A stretch of DNA of 64,000 nt from positions 439,190 to 503,189 of the forward strand of contig NZ_LMUH01000025.1 of NCBI RefSeq assembly GCF_009766105.1, given 5' to 3'. The notes beneath the pieces are model-generated. The model saw only the letters and a program-made list of their open reading frames with translations, was not told where the DNA came from and ran no database searches. A program made the translations under genes and the position numbers. Origin of the DNA: Granulicella sp. S156. Its GTDB lineage: Bacteria; Acidobacteriota; Terriglobia; Terriglobales; Acidobacteriaceae. This document shows, piece after piece, positions 42,101-50,566 of the stretch; the first letter of the stretch is position 1, and every line of letters begins with the position of its first letter.

Positions 42101-42828
42101 ACCTTGAACTCCTGCACGGCCTGCACCGGCGGGATATAACCCTGTTGCGAGTTCGTCCCGTTATAGGCATCACCGTGAGCGGCCTCATTGGATATGCCAT
42201 CCAGCAGTAGCTCGTTGTTTCCATAGCTACTGCCATTGATTGACAGGGCTGCCACGGAGTTATCAAACGGCCGCACATACAGGACACTGCCAGAGTAATA
42301 AGTTCCAGCACTGAGTTGCGCCAGTTGTCCCAGGTCTCCGCCGTTCAGCGGTAGCTCCGTCACGCGCTCGTTTTCAACGACCTCGCCGATGTCCGCTTTG
42401 TCATGATCGAGCTGTGCCCCACTGACATTGACCGTCTCCGTGACCGCGCCGACCTTCATCACAAAGTTGATAGTGACCGTCTGGCTCACCTGAACGGTAA
42501 TATCGGTCCTCGCTTCGATGCCGAAGCCCGGGGATGAAGCAGTCACACTGTAGACGCCTGGCTTCAGATAAGGCACCGTATAGTCACCAGTGCTCGTCGT
42601 AGCGGTAACGACCTCGACATTCGTCGCCTGATTATGGACAACCACACGCGCCTTCGGTAGACCAGCTCCAGTGGTTTCCACAACGCGCCCGGTCAACGTT
42701 TGGGCTCTCAATGAGGCCGGAAGCGTGACTGCAAGGAGAAGCATCAGCCTTACCAATACCTTCACACCGCTAACAAAGAACTTGGATGGAGGCCATCCGC
42801 GCCCAACTCCGTGCCTGTTTCCGTTCAT
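39190..42828 (-). CDS. Oar-like TonB-dependent receptor with carboxypeptidase-regulatory domain
   Basis: This 1212-residue outer-membrane protein has a signal peptide (after a long N-terminus; cleavage near LRAQT) and a CarboxypepD_reg-like domain (about 45-125: GRVVETTGAGLPKARVVV, YTVPYLKPGVYSVTA). A plug region (VTELPLNGGDLGQLAQLSAG) and a very long beta-barrel follow, ending in NIQLTFKVLW with the terminal aromatic. This is the large Oar-type receptor typical of Acidobacteriota, often paired with glycosidases for polysaccharide uptake. The alpha-galactosidase gene follows 153 bases after its stop, so galactomannan oligosaccharide is a plausible ligand. A classical TonB box was not identified. 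Confidence 0.92.
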   Translation of the reverse strand: MNGNRHGVGRGWPPSKFFVSGVKVLVRLMLLLAVTLPASLRAQTLTGRVVETTGAGLPKARVVVHNQATNVEVVTATTSTGDYTVPYLKPGVYSVTASSPGFGIEARTDITVQVSQTVTINFVMKVGAVTETVNVSGAQLDHDKADIGEVVENERVTELPLNGGDLGQLAQLSAGTYYSGSVLYVRPFDNSVAALSINGSSYGNNELLLDGISNEAAHGDAYNGTNSQQGYIPPVQAVQEFKVVTNPFDATYGRLQGGVIDTILKSGTNQLHGSVYEFARRAYLDANLWANDFNHIPKASHTRDQYGVELDGPVVIPKIYNGRDKTFFLAQVENWSEIFPGVALDSVPEPQWLTGDFSDLTYFDAPTQTIKPITLFDPLTTRIVNGTPVRDPFPTVNGKINQIPMNRISPFALAILKYYPTPNATPTPQSTSYTRNYVAPSPTTDTYRNALIKVDQVIGSKDRASLRYGYWERSETQDQSGIPGIGAYGEYPHGERVNSFGPEWIHTVTPQLIFDFKASVIVRGNILNEGPLGFDMSSLGFPASEISQFGVYNNFLPYTNPSEFTSIGNSGGQFTVGNSLAMLPSVTWTKGRHTIHTGLDVRFLQTGYRYQTGGPSFSVDRTWTQSNYQSGDNASGNSIASLLLGTATSGQVLIQPTLLFSQHYWAPFIQDDWKLLRNVTVNLGIRYDLNQPPTERHNRFDYDFNPNVTNPVSAGLSVPVKGGLEFPGVNGNPRSYNELDTATFQPRIGVAYSPIPKLVVRAGFGMFFQNPNPGPNETGFSATTQYDASNNGGITPTQNLGVPGNGANPAVPTAPFPIVIQPTGSSLGYLTGLGQGLFYLNPKFASPRTYQYTAGIQQQFLKDDVFQLNYVGTRTVHTGTSDNINRPSVASYAQCDSELGGNPAVCNSNTGAYVPNPFEGVNGFQGSNYYTQPTIQALNLTRPFPAFGDITEYDINGGKTWYNALQLTASHRVSQSITVHGTWTWAKTMDAGGYTDTIYRVQARNIDSQDFTHRITFSGFWRLPVGRGRALLGHVNRGVDTVLGGWEVATIVSWQTGFPWQLNGSTDYNGGGRIQRKVTATAITGVSDACVADWELNNAGVYQLTSKGTSSTCNGNYSFVSIPSYGIHPNVVYTGIRDPGTEDMDASLSKSFDIYERLHAQFRIDAFNALNHPTFSGGYDYTPTDGTFGQIIKSGGQSNQPRNIQLTFKVLW

Positions 42829-43259
42829 TATCGTGAGACCTTCCTGCCTCTCAATCGCATAGCGGGCAGCACCAAAATTCGCGCCCGAAGGCGAGGGTAA
42901 GATACGTCACGTAGACGTAGGTCAAAGTGTCGTGTACGTTACCGAAACATGACGCTACCCGCCCGACATAAACTTTGTCAAGAAAAAAGTTGAATGCTTC
43001 GAATTGCAGTCGAATTGGAGTTCAAACAAAAGCTACTGGAGAGACACGGAAAAACCCGGCCCCAGATTGGTCGTCCATTTCCAATAGATATTTTCGAACC
43101 TTCGGCCTTCTTGCTTGAGCTTGTAACCTTTCTTCGTTCGACATCTCCAATGGGTGCGCACAAAGCGGATATTACTTAAGCGTTGCTCCTCGAACAACGT
43201 GCAGTTCCTCTTTGTGCGCGAATCGGTTCCCTCACCACTAACCCATCAAGGAGCAGCCA
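42829..43259. other. 431-base divergent intergenic region
   Basis: The stretch separates the minus-strand TonB receptor from the plus-strand lactonase-like gene and must hold both promoters. Two overlapping 61-codon frames on opposite strands (about 42978-43179) show no recognisable protein and no ribosome site. A short inverted repeat TACGT-N7-ACGTA occurs at 42903-42919, which could be an operator, but five-base arms are weak evidence. Confidence 0.4.
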
Positions 43260-44390
43260 ATGTTAAAAGCAGTTCGTAACGTGTTGACTATCGCGCTCAG
43301 TGCAGGAGCACTTACTTCCACCATGCATGCCGCCGATAGCTCTATCGGCTCTGCGTCTACAGTTTTCGTCATGACGAACGACACTGTAAAGAACGAAGTC
43401 CTCGCCTACCAACGGCTCTTCGACGGCAGGCTCACGCTGAAAGAGCGCTTCGCCACCGGTGGCCGCGGAAGCGGTGGCACCACTGACCCACTGCAATCGC
43501 AAGGTTCGCTTACCCTCAGTCACGACCGCAATCTACTCTTTGCTATCAACTCAGGTAGCGGCACTATCTCCAGCTTTCATCTCCTGGGCAGCCTGCCTGT
43601 CCTCGTTGATCAGGAGCCTACTGGCGGCTCCGAGCCAGTTGCCGTGGCCGAGCACAATGGCATCGTCTACGTCCTCAATGCGGGTGGAAACGGAGCAATC
43701 GTAGCCTTCCGCGCTGATGATCTCGGACTCCTTCACGAAATCCCCAACTCGACCGTGCATCTCACTGCTACGCACTCCGGCGGTTCTTCCATCTCCATTA
43801 GCCCCGATGGAAAGACACTCGCCGTCATCGAGAAGGTTCCCAACAACATCGACACCCTTCCCATCCACCCCGATGGAACACTTGGGTCGATCGTCATTAA
43901 CCACAGCATCACTCCTGGCGTCTTCGCTGCTATCTTCACACCAAACGGTCAGCTGATTGTCTCTGAGAATCAACCCAACGGGACGGACGTCTCCAGCATC
44001 TCCTCCTATACCATCAACGCCGATGGAACCGTGACAGCCATCAGCCAGAGCCTTCAGACCTTTGGCGATGGTAACTGCTGGAACGTCATCACTCCGAATG
44101 GCAAGTATGTCTATGCCGATAACTCTGCCACAGCTACGGTCGCCGGCTTCTCCGTCGCAGCCAACGGTTCCTTGACTCCCATTGCCGGAACGATTCTCAG
44201 CTCCAACCCGGCGGGCACGACTAATCTTGATATCGCAGCCAGCAGCGATGGCAAGTTTATCTACACAATGAACTCCGGCACAGGCTCCGTCGGCATCTAC
44301 AGTGTCAACTCCGACGGCACCCTTGTCTCTCTCGGCGACATTGATGGGCTACCAAAGACCGTCGGCTTCAACGGGATAGCAGCTCTTTAG
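43260..44390 (+). CDS. Exported beta-propeller lactonase-family protein
   Basis: The 376-residue protein has a signal peptide (cleavage near STMHA) and seven or so repeats of the form SPDGK-LAV/IYT-N that build a 7-bladed propeller, as in the 6-phosphogluconolactonase/YVTN group (for example SISPDGKTLAVIE, TPNGKYVYADN, SSDGKFIYTMN). Export argues against a cytoplasmic pentose-phosphate role; it may act on sugar lactones or serve as a surface protein. The ATG has a strong AAGGAG site. A hairpin follows the stop. Confidence 0.8.
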   Translation: MLKAVRNVLTIALSAGALTSTMHAADSSIGSASTVFVMTNDTVKNEVLAYQRLFDGRLTLKERFATGGRGSGGTTDPLQSQGSLTLSHDRNLLFAINSGSGTISSFHLLGSLPVLVDQEPTGGSEPVAVAEHNGIVYVLNAGGNGAIVAFRADDLGLLHEIPNSTVHLTATHSGGSSISISPDGKTLAVIEKVPNNIDTLPIHPDGTLGSIVINHSITPGVFAAIFTPNGQLIVSENQPNGTDVSSISSYTINADGTVTAISQSLQTFGDGNCWNVITPNGKYVYADNSATATVAGFSVAANGSLTPIAGTILSSNPAGTTNLDIAASSDGKFIYTMNSGTGSVGIYSVNSDGTLVSLGDIDGLPKTVGFNGIAAL

Positions 44391-44399
44391 CCAAACGAT

Positions 44400-44431
44400 G
44401 CAGGTCTTGGGTTCACTATTCCAGGACCTGC
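44400..44431 (+). terminator. Intrinsic-type terminator hairpin
   Basis: GCAGGTCTTGG (44400-44410) pairs with CCAGGACCTGC (44421-44431), with one G-U pair and a 10-base loop, starting 9 bases after the lactonase-like gene. A pyrimidine-rich ACCTCCTTT follows, a weak T-tract. Confidence 0.65.
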
Positions 44432-44746
44432 ACCTCCTTTAGTAAGGAAAGCGCATCTTCTTCCGCCTACATTGATCTGTATTTACATCTTCAGGAATGC
44501 AGAGTCTCGTTTCTGGATCATCTGTTTGTCCGTCCTTGAACTTCATAGAGACGAGCGTGTTTGCGACGGCGATAGTGTCCAAATTCCGTCAGTGTCGGAC
44601 TGTAGTCTCAGGTTCGTCACGCAAGACCCAACATGCGTAGTTGAATCTATTTCATAACTGACTGAGATAGAGGAGCTTAGATCGTAGACTCTGTCTCCCA
44701 GCCGAATCCCTAAACAATGGCGAAACGATTGCAAGGTCGTGCAGAC
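44432..44746. other. Gene-free leader before the flavoprotein gene
   Basis: About 315 bases without a convincing gene lie between the terminator hairpin and the flavoprotein start. Short frames here have no ribosome site or recognisable product. I see no clear operator or riboswitch. Confidence 0.35.
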
Positions 44747-46198
44747 ATGGACATAAATGAAAGCAAGAGACTTCCACCAGATCATGAAAACCGATCTCCG
44801 GTTTTGGAAGACTACGACCTAGTTATTCTCGGCGATGGCACAGGAGCGACCCTCGCCGCGTGGACACTTGCCAGTCAAGGACAGCGCGTCGCGGTGATTG
44901 AGCGAAAGTACATAGGTGGCTCATGCCCGAACATTGCCTGTCTCCCGAGCAAGAACATTATTCAGAGTGCGAGGGTAGCGTCGTACGTTCGTCGAGGTGA
45001 AGAATTCGGTGCCGTCGCAGATGGTTTCCACATCGACATGCTGGCAGTGCGGGCCCGAAAGCGTGCGATGGTATCGGGCTTGAACGATATATATCGCGAT
45101 AACTTCAAGCAGACCGGCGCCGAATTCATTCTCGGATCAGGGCGCTTCGTAGGACCAAAAACGCTGGAAGTCGCTCTTGTCAATGGGACGACTCGTCGGC
45201 TTCGCGGGACCAATGTAATCATCAGCACGGGTACGCGGGCTGCGTCTGAAGCGATACCCGGTCTACCTGATGCGCAGCCACTGACACACGTCGAGGCACT
45301 CGAACTGGATCAGGTTCCCGAGCAGCTTATTGTGATCGGCGGCGGCTACGTTGGACTGGAACTATCGCAGGCGATGCGTCGATTCGGCAGCAAGGTCACT
45401 GTCATCGATCGAAATGACCGTTTGTTGCATTTAGAAGACGATGACGTGACGAACGGTCTTGCCACCTTGTTCAAGGACGAGGACATCGACACAGTCGTGA
45501 ATGCAAGTGTGAAACGCATTTCTGGCAAATCAGGCGGTTCAGTGAGCGTTGTTGTCGAGCAAAAAGGAAAAGAAACGACTCTCGTGGGCACTCATCTGCT
45601 TGTCGCAGCGGGTCGACGGCCAAATACGGAGAACCTGGGACTGGAGCTCGCAGGTATTGAACTGAATGATCGCGGCTATATTAAGGTCAATGAACGGCTC
45701 GAGACGACCGCACCAGGCGTTTGGGCCATTGGCGAGGTGGCCGGGACCCCTCAGTTCACGCATGTCAGCGTTGACGACTTCCGCGTAGTCCGCGACAACC
45801 TTGCAGGGGGCAATCATGTTACGACAGGCAGGCAAATCCCCTACACCCTTTTTACGGACCCGGAACTTGCACGCATAGGTCTGACGGAGAGAGAAGCCAA
45901 TGCGCGAAGAATCGACTATCGCTTGTTCAAAATCCCAATGGAACGAGTGCTGCGAGCCCACACTCTCTCCGAGACACGCGGATTCTTGAAAGCGCTCGTA
46001 GGAGCAAACGATGATCTTATCCTTGGCTTCACCGCCTTTGCCGTCGATGCAGGAGAGATCATGGCATCGGTACAGACTGCCAGGATCGCCAGTCTGCCTT
46101 ATACCGCACTCCGCGATGCCATCTGGGCTCACCCGACTCTTGTGGAAGGACTCAGTCCGTTATTCTCGTCTGCACCCTCGCTAATGACAGCCTTTTGA
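44747..46198 (+). CDS. Mercuric-reductase-like FAD/NAD(P) disulfide oxidoreductase
   Basis: A flavoprotein of about 483 residues with an N-terminal FAD motif (DLVILGDGTGATLAAW, with Asp replacing one of the usual Gly), the redox-active Cys pair in GGSCPNIACLPSKN, an NAD(P)-binding motif (VIGGGYVGLELSQAMRRFG), and a dimerisation domain ending in HPTLVEGL, the usual His-Glu region. The N-terminal HMA domain and C-terminal Cys pair of true MerA are absent, so mercury reduction is unlikely. It may reduce another disulfide or quinone-like substrate. ATG 44747 has a weak AAGG site; ATG 44717 is also possible. Confidence 0.82.
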   Translation: MDINESKRLPPDHENRSPVLEDYDLVILGDGTGATLAAWTLASQGQRVAVIERKYIGGSCPNIACLPSKNIIQSARVASYVRRGEEFGAVADGFHIDMLAVRARKRAMVSGLNDIYRDNFKQTGAEFILGSGRFVGPKTLEVALVNGTTRRLRGTNVIISTGTRAASEAIPGLPDAQPLTHVEALELDQVPEQLIVIGGGYVGLELSQAMRRFGSKVTVIDRNDRLLHLEDDDVTNGLATLFKDEDIDTVVNASVKRISGKSGGSVSVVVEQKGKETTLVGTHLLVAAGRRPNTENLGLELAGIELNDRGYIKVNERLETTAPGVWAIGEVAGTPQFTHVSVDDFRVVRDNLAGGNHVTTGRQIPYTLFTDPELARIGLTEREANARRIDYRLFKIPMERVLRAHTLSETRGFLKALVGANDDLILGFTAFAVDAGEIMASVQTARIASLPYTALRDAIWAHPTLVEGLSPLFSSAPSLMTAF

Positions 46199-46286
46199 TG
46201 CACAGATAGTCGACCGTCTTCGAGAGGAACAAGACTACATACGCGTTTACCCCAAGGAATTATGAACAGAGCTAAAGGAGAAAAAA

Positions 46287-47174
46287 GTGTACCAGCTCAA
46301 AACTCTATTAGAAGAATCACAGACCAACGGTACGGCCATCGGTCACTTCAATATCTCCGATTGGATCTTGCTAAAAGCTGTGTTCGCGTCTGCTCAGGAA
46401 TTACAGGTTCCCGTAATCGTCGGGGCATCGGAAGGTGAGCGCGCGTTTTTAGGTGTTGCTCAAATCGCAGCCCTGGTCAAGAGCCTGCGCGAGGAAGAGG
46501 GCTTTCCTATCTTTCTGAATGCCGACCATACTCATTCCCTGGAGAGCGCGATAGCGGCGGCCAAAGCTGGATTCGATTCGGTCGTGTATGACTTATCCGC
46601 ATTACCGTTTGAGGAGAACGTTAAGCAAACCAGGCAAGCGATCGAAGCGCTGAAATCAATCAACCCGACGATCATCGTCGAAGGTGAGATTGGAAACATC
46701 GGAACAGGGTCTGAGATTCATGATTCGCTTCCTGACCGATCGAAGGATCTCTCCACGCCGGACGAAGCAAGACAATTTGTAGAAAGTACCGGAGTTGATG
46801 TTCTCGCTCCAGCAGTCGGGAACAGTCACGGAATGGTACAAGCCATGGTAGAAGGTGATGTTAAAAAACGGCTCGACCTCGTACGTATCCGGGAGATTAA
46901 GAGTGCGACCAAGAGCCTGCTGACCTTGCACGGCGGCTCCGGCACAGAAGACAGCGATCTCCGGGGAGCGATCGCCGCGGGAATCAATATCATTCACATC
47001 AACACTGAGTTGCGGGTTGCTTGGCGGCGCGGCATGGAACAGGCTTTCGCGCAAAAGCCACGGGAAATCGTTCCCTATAAGCTGCTGCCTATCGCGGAAG
47101 AATCGGTCAAGCACGTCGTCCTCTCCCGATTGCGGCTATTCAATCAGCAGCAACGGACATCGACAGCCCAGTAA
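46287..47174 (+). CDS. Class II fructose/tagatose-bisphosphate aldolase family protein
   Basis: A 295-residue zinc aldolase. Zinc ligands are seen in NADHTHS, GNSHG and LHGGSG, and IVEGEIGNIG is the conserved loop. Homology is to the GatY/KbaY/Fba group; the exact sugar phosphate cannot be read from motifs. Translation starts with GTG at 46287 after a strong AAAGGAG site. The MFS gene follows after 16 bases, so import and cleavage of a substrate may be linked. Confidence 0.85.
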   Translation: MYQLKTLLEESQTNGTAIGHFNISDWILLKAVFASAQELQVPVIVGASEGERAFLGVAQIAALVKSLREEEGFPIFLNADHTHSLESAIAAAKAGFDSVVYDLSALPFEENVKQTRQAIEALKSINPTIIVEGEIGNIGTGSEIHDSLPDRSKDLSTPDEARQFVESTGVDVLAPAVGNSHGMVQAMVEGDVKKRLDLVRIREIKSATKSLLTLHGGSGTEDSDLRGAIAAGINIIHINTELRVAWRRGMEQAFAQKPREIVPYKLLPIAEESVKHVVLSRLRLFNQQQRTSTAQ

Positions 47175-47190
47175 GGTTTGCACCTATACT

Positions 47191-48432
47191 ATGGAACTTC
47201 TGACCGAACCTTCTGCTACAAACGTCAAGGTTCAGCTTTGGGTAATGGCAATTCTCGCGTTTGCCGTCTTCTACAGCAACTACATGGTCGCGCCGCTCAT
47301 TCCTGCATTTTCGAAGGAATTTGCAGTGCCGGCCTATCAACTGGGTTGGCTGATCGCAGGCTACCTGATTTCTTATGGGATCTCGACACTGGTATACGGA
47401 GCGCTGTCTGACTTGTGGGGACGCGCTCCTACCCTAGTGGCACTTCTATGTTTTGCCACGACGACGATGCTGATGGTTTCATTTGCGGGATCGTGGAGGA
47501 CACTGATCGTCGCGAGGATCCTATCGGGCGTGGGGTGTGGCGGAATCGTAACCATCTCGTTAGCAATTGTTGGTGACCGCTATCCTTATGCGATTCAGGG
47601 ACGGCCCATGGGCAGGATGTTTGGAGCGATCGCAGCGGGTATTGGATTCGGCTCAACGCTGGGGCCCATTCTGAATCCGCTCTTTGGTTGGAGAAACGAG
47701 TTTCGAATGCTCGCCTGCGTGTGCTGCATGGGCGCCGTCTTTGTCTTTCTGGATGCTCGCTCAATTGTCAGGGTGCATAGAAAGCCCGGTTCGTTCGGCC
47801 GAGTGATTCGCGAGTACCTCGTTGTTCTGGACGAATCGCGGGGTGGCCGGACCTTGGCTTTCATTTTCTGCAACGGAGCTTTCCACGGGGGCATCTTTTC
47901 CTGGCTGGGAGTTCTGCTGACACGCCGCTATCATCTGCATGACGCCGGCATCGGTTTAGCCCTCGCAGGATACGGTCTACCAGGGATTTTCTTCGGGGCC
48001 ACGATTGGGAAATGGGGGGATCGCTACGGAAGAAGATACGTTGTCCCGTTGGGATTTCTTTGGGCGGCAGGATGCGGTTTCCTGTTGCTCCCACACAGCC
48101 GACGGTTGGTCGCCGCGCTTGTTATCGCAGCGCTGTCTGTTGGATTCGACGCGACGCATCCACTCATGTCCAGTATTACGACGTCATTGGACCCCAAGCA
48201 CAGAGGTCAGATTACTGGATTCGCAACGTTCGCGAACTTCCTGGGGATGGGCGCAGGAGCACTGTGCTTTCAACATCTGATTGCGTTTGGTTTTAATATT
48301 GCTCTAACTGTCTTCGCCTCTGCACAGACTTTGCTAGGCCTCGCAGCCCTCTACGCCTTTAGAAGGGAGCGCCCCGGTCGAAGGCGATCCCTTGAGACTG
48401 CCTCCGCTCAATCATTTTCATCTCGACGTTGA
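47191..48432 (+). CDS. MFS transporter
   Basis: A 413-residue inner-membrane protein with 12 predicted helices. The loop-2/3 motif is GALSDLWGRAPTL, repeated in the second half as GKWGDRYGRRYV, the classic MFS signature. RILSGVGCGGIV in helix 4 resembles drug:H+ antiporter members of the superfamily. It follows the aldolase gene closely, yet its own ribosome site is weak (AAGG about 14 bases upstream), so coupling is possible. Substrate unknown. The long frame that runs upstream into the aldolase gene is not part of the protein. Confidence 0.88.
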   Translation: MELLTEPSATNVKVQLWVMAILAFAVFYSNYMVAPLIPAFSKEFAVPAYQLGWLIAGYLISYGISTLVYGALSDLWGRAPTLVALLCFATTTMLMVSFAGSWRTLIVARILSGVGCGGIVTISLAIVGDRYPYAIQGRPMGRMFGAIAAGIGFGSTLGPILNPLFGWRNEFRMLACVCCMGAVFVFLDARSIVRVHRKPGSFGRVIREYLVVLDESRGGRTLAFIFCNGAFHGGIFSWLGVLLTRRYHLHDAGIGLALAGYGLPGIFFGATIGKWGDRYGRRYVVPLGFLWAAGCGFLLLPHSRRLVAALVIAALSVGFDATHPLMSSITTSLDPKHRGQITGFATFANFLGMGAGALCFQHLIAFGFNIALTVFASAQTLLGLAALYAFRRERPGRRRSLETASAQSFSSRR

Positions 48433-48496
48433 GAGGTGCGTAACAGCTTGTGCAGCCTATGCCAGGCCTTACAGTTATCGTGCTGGAAGCTGGGAG

Positions 48497-48907
48497 CTAT
48501 AGCTGCCGATCCTCGGCACGTATCGGAATGTCATTGATACTCGCTTCTCGCCTCTGCATCAACCCGCTGGGCGCAAATTCCCAAAGCTCATTCCCGTAGC
48601 TTCGGAACCAATTGCCGCTATCGTCATGCCATTCGTATCGGAACTTGACCGCTATGTGATTGTCGTGAAATGCCCATAACTCCTTCTTAAGCTTGTAATC
48701 CAGCTCGCGGTCCCACTTTCGCCGAAGGAACGCCACGATGGCCGGCCTGCCCTGAATAAACTCAGCACGATTACGCCATTGGCTGTCCTCTGTATAGGCG
48801 GACGCCACCTTCTCCGGGTCGCGCGTGTTCCACAGATCCTGGGCCAGTTGCACTTTCTTTGCTGCGAGTTCTGGATCAACGAACGGTGGTGCAATCACAA
48901 TACTCAT
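48497..48907 (-). CDS. NTF2-like protein of the DUF1348 type
   Basis: A 136-residue soluble protein with the DUF1348 pattern: [65 protein letters not shown] and YGNELWEF. The fold is a cone-shaped NTF2 barrel often used by small isomerases or hydrolases, but no reaction is known for this family. A strong AAAGGAG site precedes ATG 48907. It heads no obvious operon; the next minus-strand gene upstream ends 149 bases away. Confidence 0.85.
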   Translation of the reverse strand: MSIVIAPPFVDPELAAKKVQLAQDLWNTRDPEKVASAYTEDSQWRNRAEFIQGRPAIVAFLRRKWDRELDYKLKKELWAFHDNHIAVKFRYEWHDDSGNWFRSYGNELWEFAPSGLMQRREASINDIPIRAEDRQL

Positions 48908-49056
48908 TTCAGTCTCCTTTTGCGGTCAGCTTCAACCCGCTCTATGAACTACGAACCGGCTGAGGACGCTTCATTTTTCACAAGTCGCAGAAAAGTTTTC
49001 TGCACCACTCTGGTTCATTCCTTTGTCACTTCACAATTGCTGAGTTCTCGACTCCT

Positions 49057-49590
49057 TTAACTATTTGCTGTGTTTTCTAACTGAATAGCCTTTTTCCCGA
49101 AATAGCTGATCAGGTATAACGATGCCCCTAGGGAGATGACATCCTTGAACAGAAACAGGCCCAGAAAGCTCATGTATCTCATCCCGTGAACCACAGTCGT
49201 TGTGCCGGGAGTAGTCATGATCATCGTGCTGGTTATGAAGAACATAAGTGTTGCGATGAGGCCGCCGACGATACCAACTTTAGGCCTCAGGTAGCCTGCC
49301 AAAAACAAGATTGCGGCAATCCATTCAGTAAGTCCGATTAAATCGGAGCCGATATACGGTCCGAACACTTTGAAGTGCCAGCCGATCAGCGGGCTGTGAG
49401 TTACCAAGGGCGTTATGCCATCAGCGCCTGGGACGGTCATCTTGTAAGCTCCGGCCCAAAGGAGCATAACGATCATGCCGATACTGGTAACCAGGAAGGG
49501 AAGGTTACGCTCATCTATCCAAGCGGCCAATTTGGTTAATCTGCTATTGGCTTGTCCATAAGAAACTGCGGCTGATCCTGGAGCGTTCAT
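49057..49590 (-). CDS. DUF417 (YkgB-like) membrane protein
   Basis: A 177-residue inner-membrane protein with four helices and the DUF417 pattern: FLVTSIGMIVMLLWAGAYK, a G-ITPLV-SP loop, GLTEWIAAILFLAGY and a late SFLGLFLFKDVISLG block. YkgB-like proteins are linked to reactive chlorine stress in E. coli; a similar role here is only a guess. The start ATG 49590 fits the family; the much longer upstream frame is not used. Confidence 0.82.
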   Translation of the reverse strand: MNAPGSAAVSYGQANSRLTKLAAWIDERNLPFLVTSIGMIVMLLWAGAYKMTVPGADGITPLVTHSPLIGWHFKVFGPYIGSDLIGLTEWIAAILFLAGYLRPKVGIVGGLIATLMFFITSTMIMTTPGTTTVVHGMRYMSFLGLFLFKDVISLGASLYLISYFGKKAIQLENTANS

Positions 49591-49676
49591 ACTGTTGGCC
49601 TTCCGTCGCTTTCGTGAAGTCTTAAAAACCAATGGTCTTCGTCGTGATGAACTCTTCTGATCCTGATGAGGCCGCC

Positions 49677-50498
49677 TTAAGAAAATGCTTGGACGACGGC
49701 CTCGACCGCTGCGCCGTCGGGGAGTGCCAAGGTCTCCAATATCGTGAAGTGGTTGCAGCCAGGCGCTGAAATCTCCTCGACCAACTCGCCGCGTGCCCGT
49801 AGGCAAGAGGCGTAATCTGCAGTCTGACGCCTCAATTCGGGCAGTTCAGCGCCTCCCACGGTCAGCAGGGTTCGCGCGCCAACGCCGATGTGCATTTCCG
49901 GGCTGTAAGCCGCGACCTCGGCCGGGGTGAGATCGAGCTTCTCGTTCAGATAGCAAAGCCGGATCGGCTCGAGATCGTACAGTCCGCTGATGCAGAGCAC
50001 GAGCGAGACCGCCGGATGTGTCCGATGCCAGGCTGCCAGATGGCCGCCAGCGGAATGGCCCGCAAGGCAGAGACGCGCGGGATCGGCCCCCCATTCTTTG
50101 AAATGGGTTGCCAGGAATTCGATCGCGTGGCCAATCTCGTTGACGATAGCGCCAAAGCGTGCCTCGGGCGCGAGCGTATATTCGATAAGCGCCACGTTGA
50201 AGCCATGCGCGAGCGGGCCGGTGGCGATATGAGCAAACTTCTCCTTCGACAGGCTCTGCCAATAGCCCCCGTGAAGGAAGGCAACGGTCGGAGCCCCAGC
50301 GTCGGGGCCGGGGATCCAGTCTATTCGTTGGCTCGCGGCCTCACCATAGGCCAGGTCTCGCTTGACGCCGACAGCCTCGTAGATCGTAGTGCTGCGACGG
50401 CCGAAATCGGCCATCTTTTCCGCGACATCGGGCACTGCGGCGACGTTGTTGTAGGCGCGGTCGAGCACCTCTCGATCCATGCCCCGATAACTGTCCAC
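49677..50498 (-). CDS. Alpha/beta hydrolase, arylformamidase-like
   Basis: A 273-residue hydrolase with the oxyanion motif VAFLHGGYWQ, the nucleophile in CLAGHSAGGHLAAW, and an acid/His part ending GCNHFTILETL. The pattern matches kynurenine formamidase-like esterases. The GTG start at 50498 is chosen because AAGGAG lies 5 bases before it. The gene is visibly more G+C-rich than both neighbours and its coding style resembles that of proteobacteria, so acquisition by transfer is possible. No other tryptophan-degradation gene is present. Confidence 0.8.
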   Translation of the reverse strand: MDSYRGMDREVLDRAYNNVAAVPDVAEKMADFGRRSTTIYEAVGVKRDLAYGEAASQRIDWIPGPDAGAPTVAFLHGGYWQSLSKEKFAHIATGPLAHGFNVALIEYTLAPEARFGAIVNEIGHAIEFLATHFKEWGADPARLCLAGHSAGGHLAAWHRTHPAVSLVLCISGLYDLEPIRLCYLNEKLDLTPAEVAAYSPEMHIGVGARTLLTVGGAELPELRRQTADYASCLRARGELVEEISAPGCNHFTILETLALPDGAAVEAVVQAFS

Positions 50499-50566
50499 GT
50501 CATCTCCTTGCCTATTGATCAATGCGTAAGGGTTCGCGACGCCAATCGCATCACGTTTTCGAGTGC

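Noticed and set aside
42978-43179. Overlapping 61-codon frames on both strands
   Set aside because: They mirror each other on opposite strands, with no start signals or similarity.
44747-46198. True mercuric reductase (merA)
   Set aside because: No HMA domain, no C-terminal Cys pair and no mer genes nearby.
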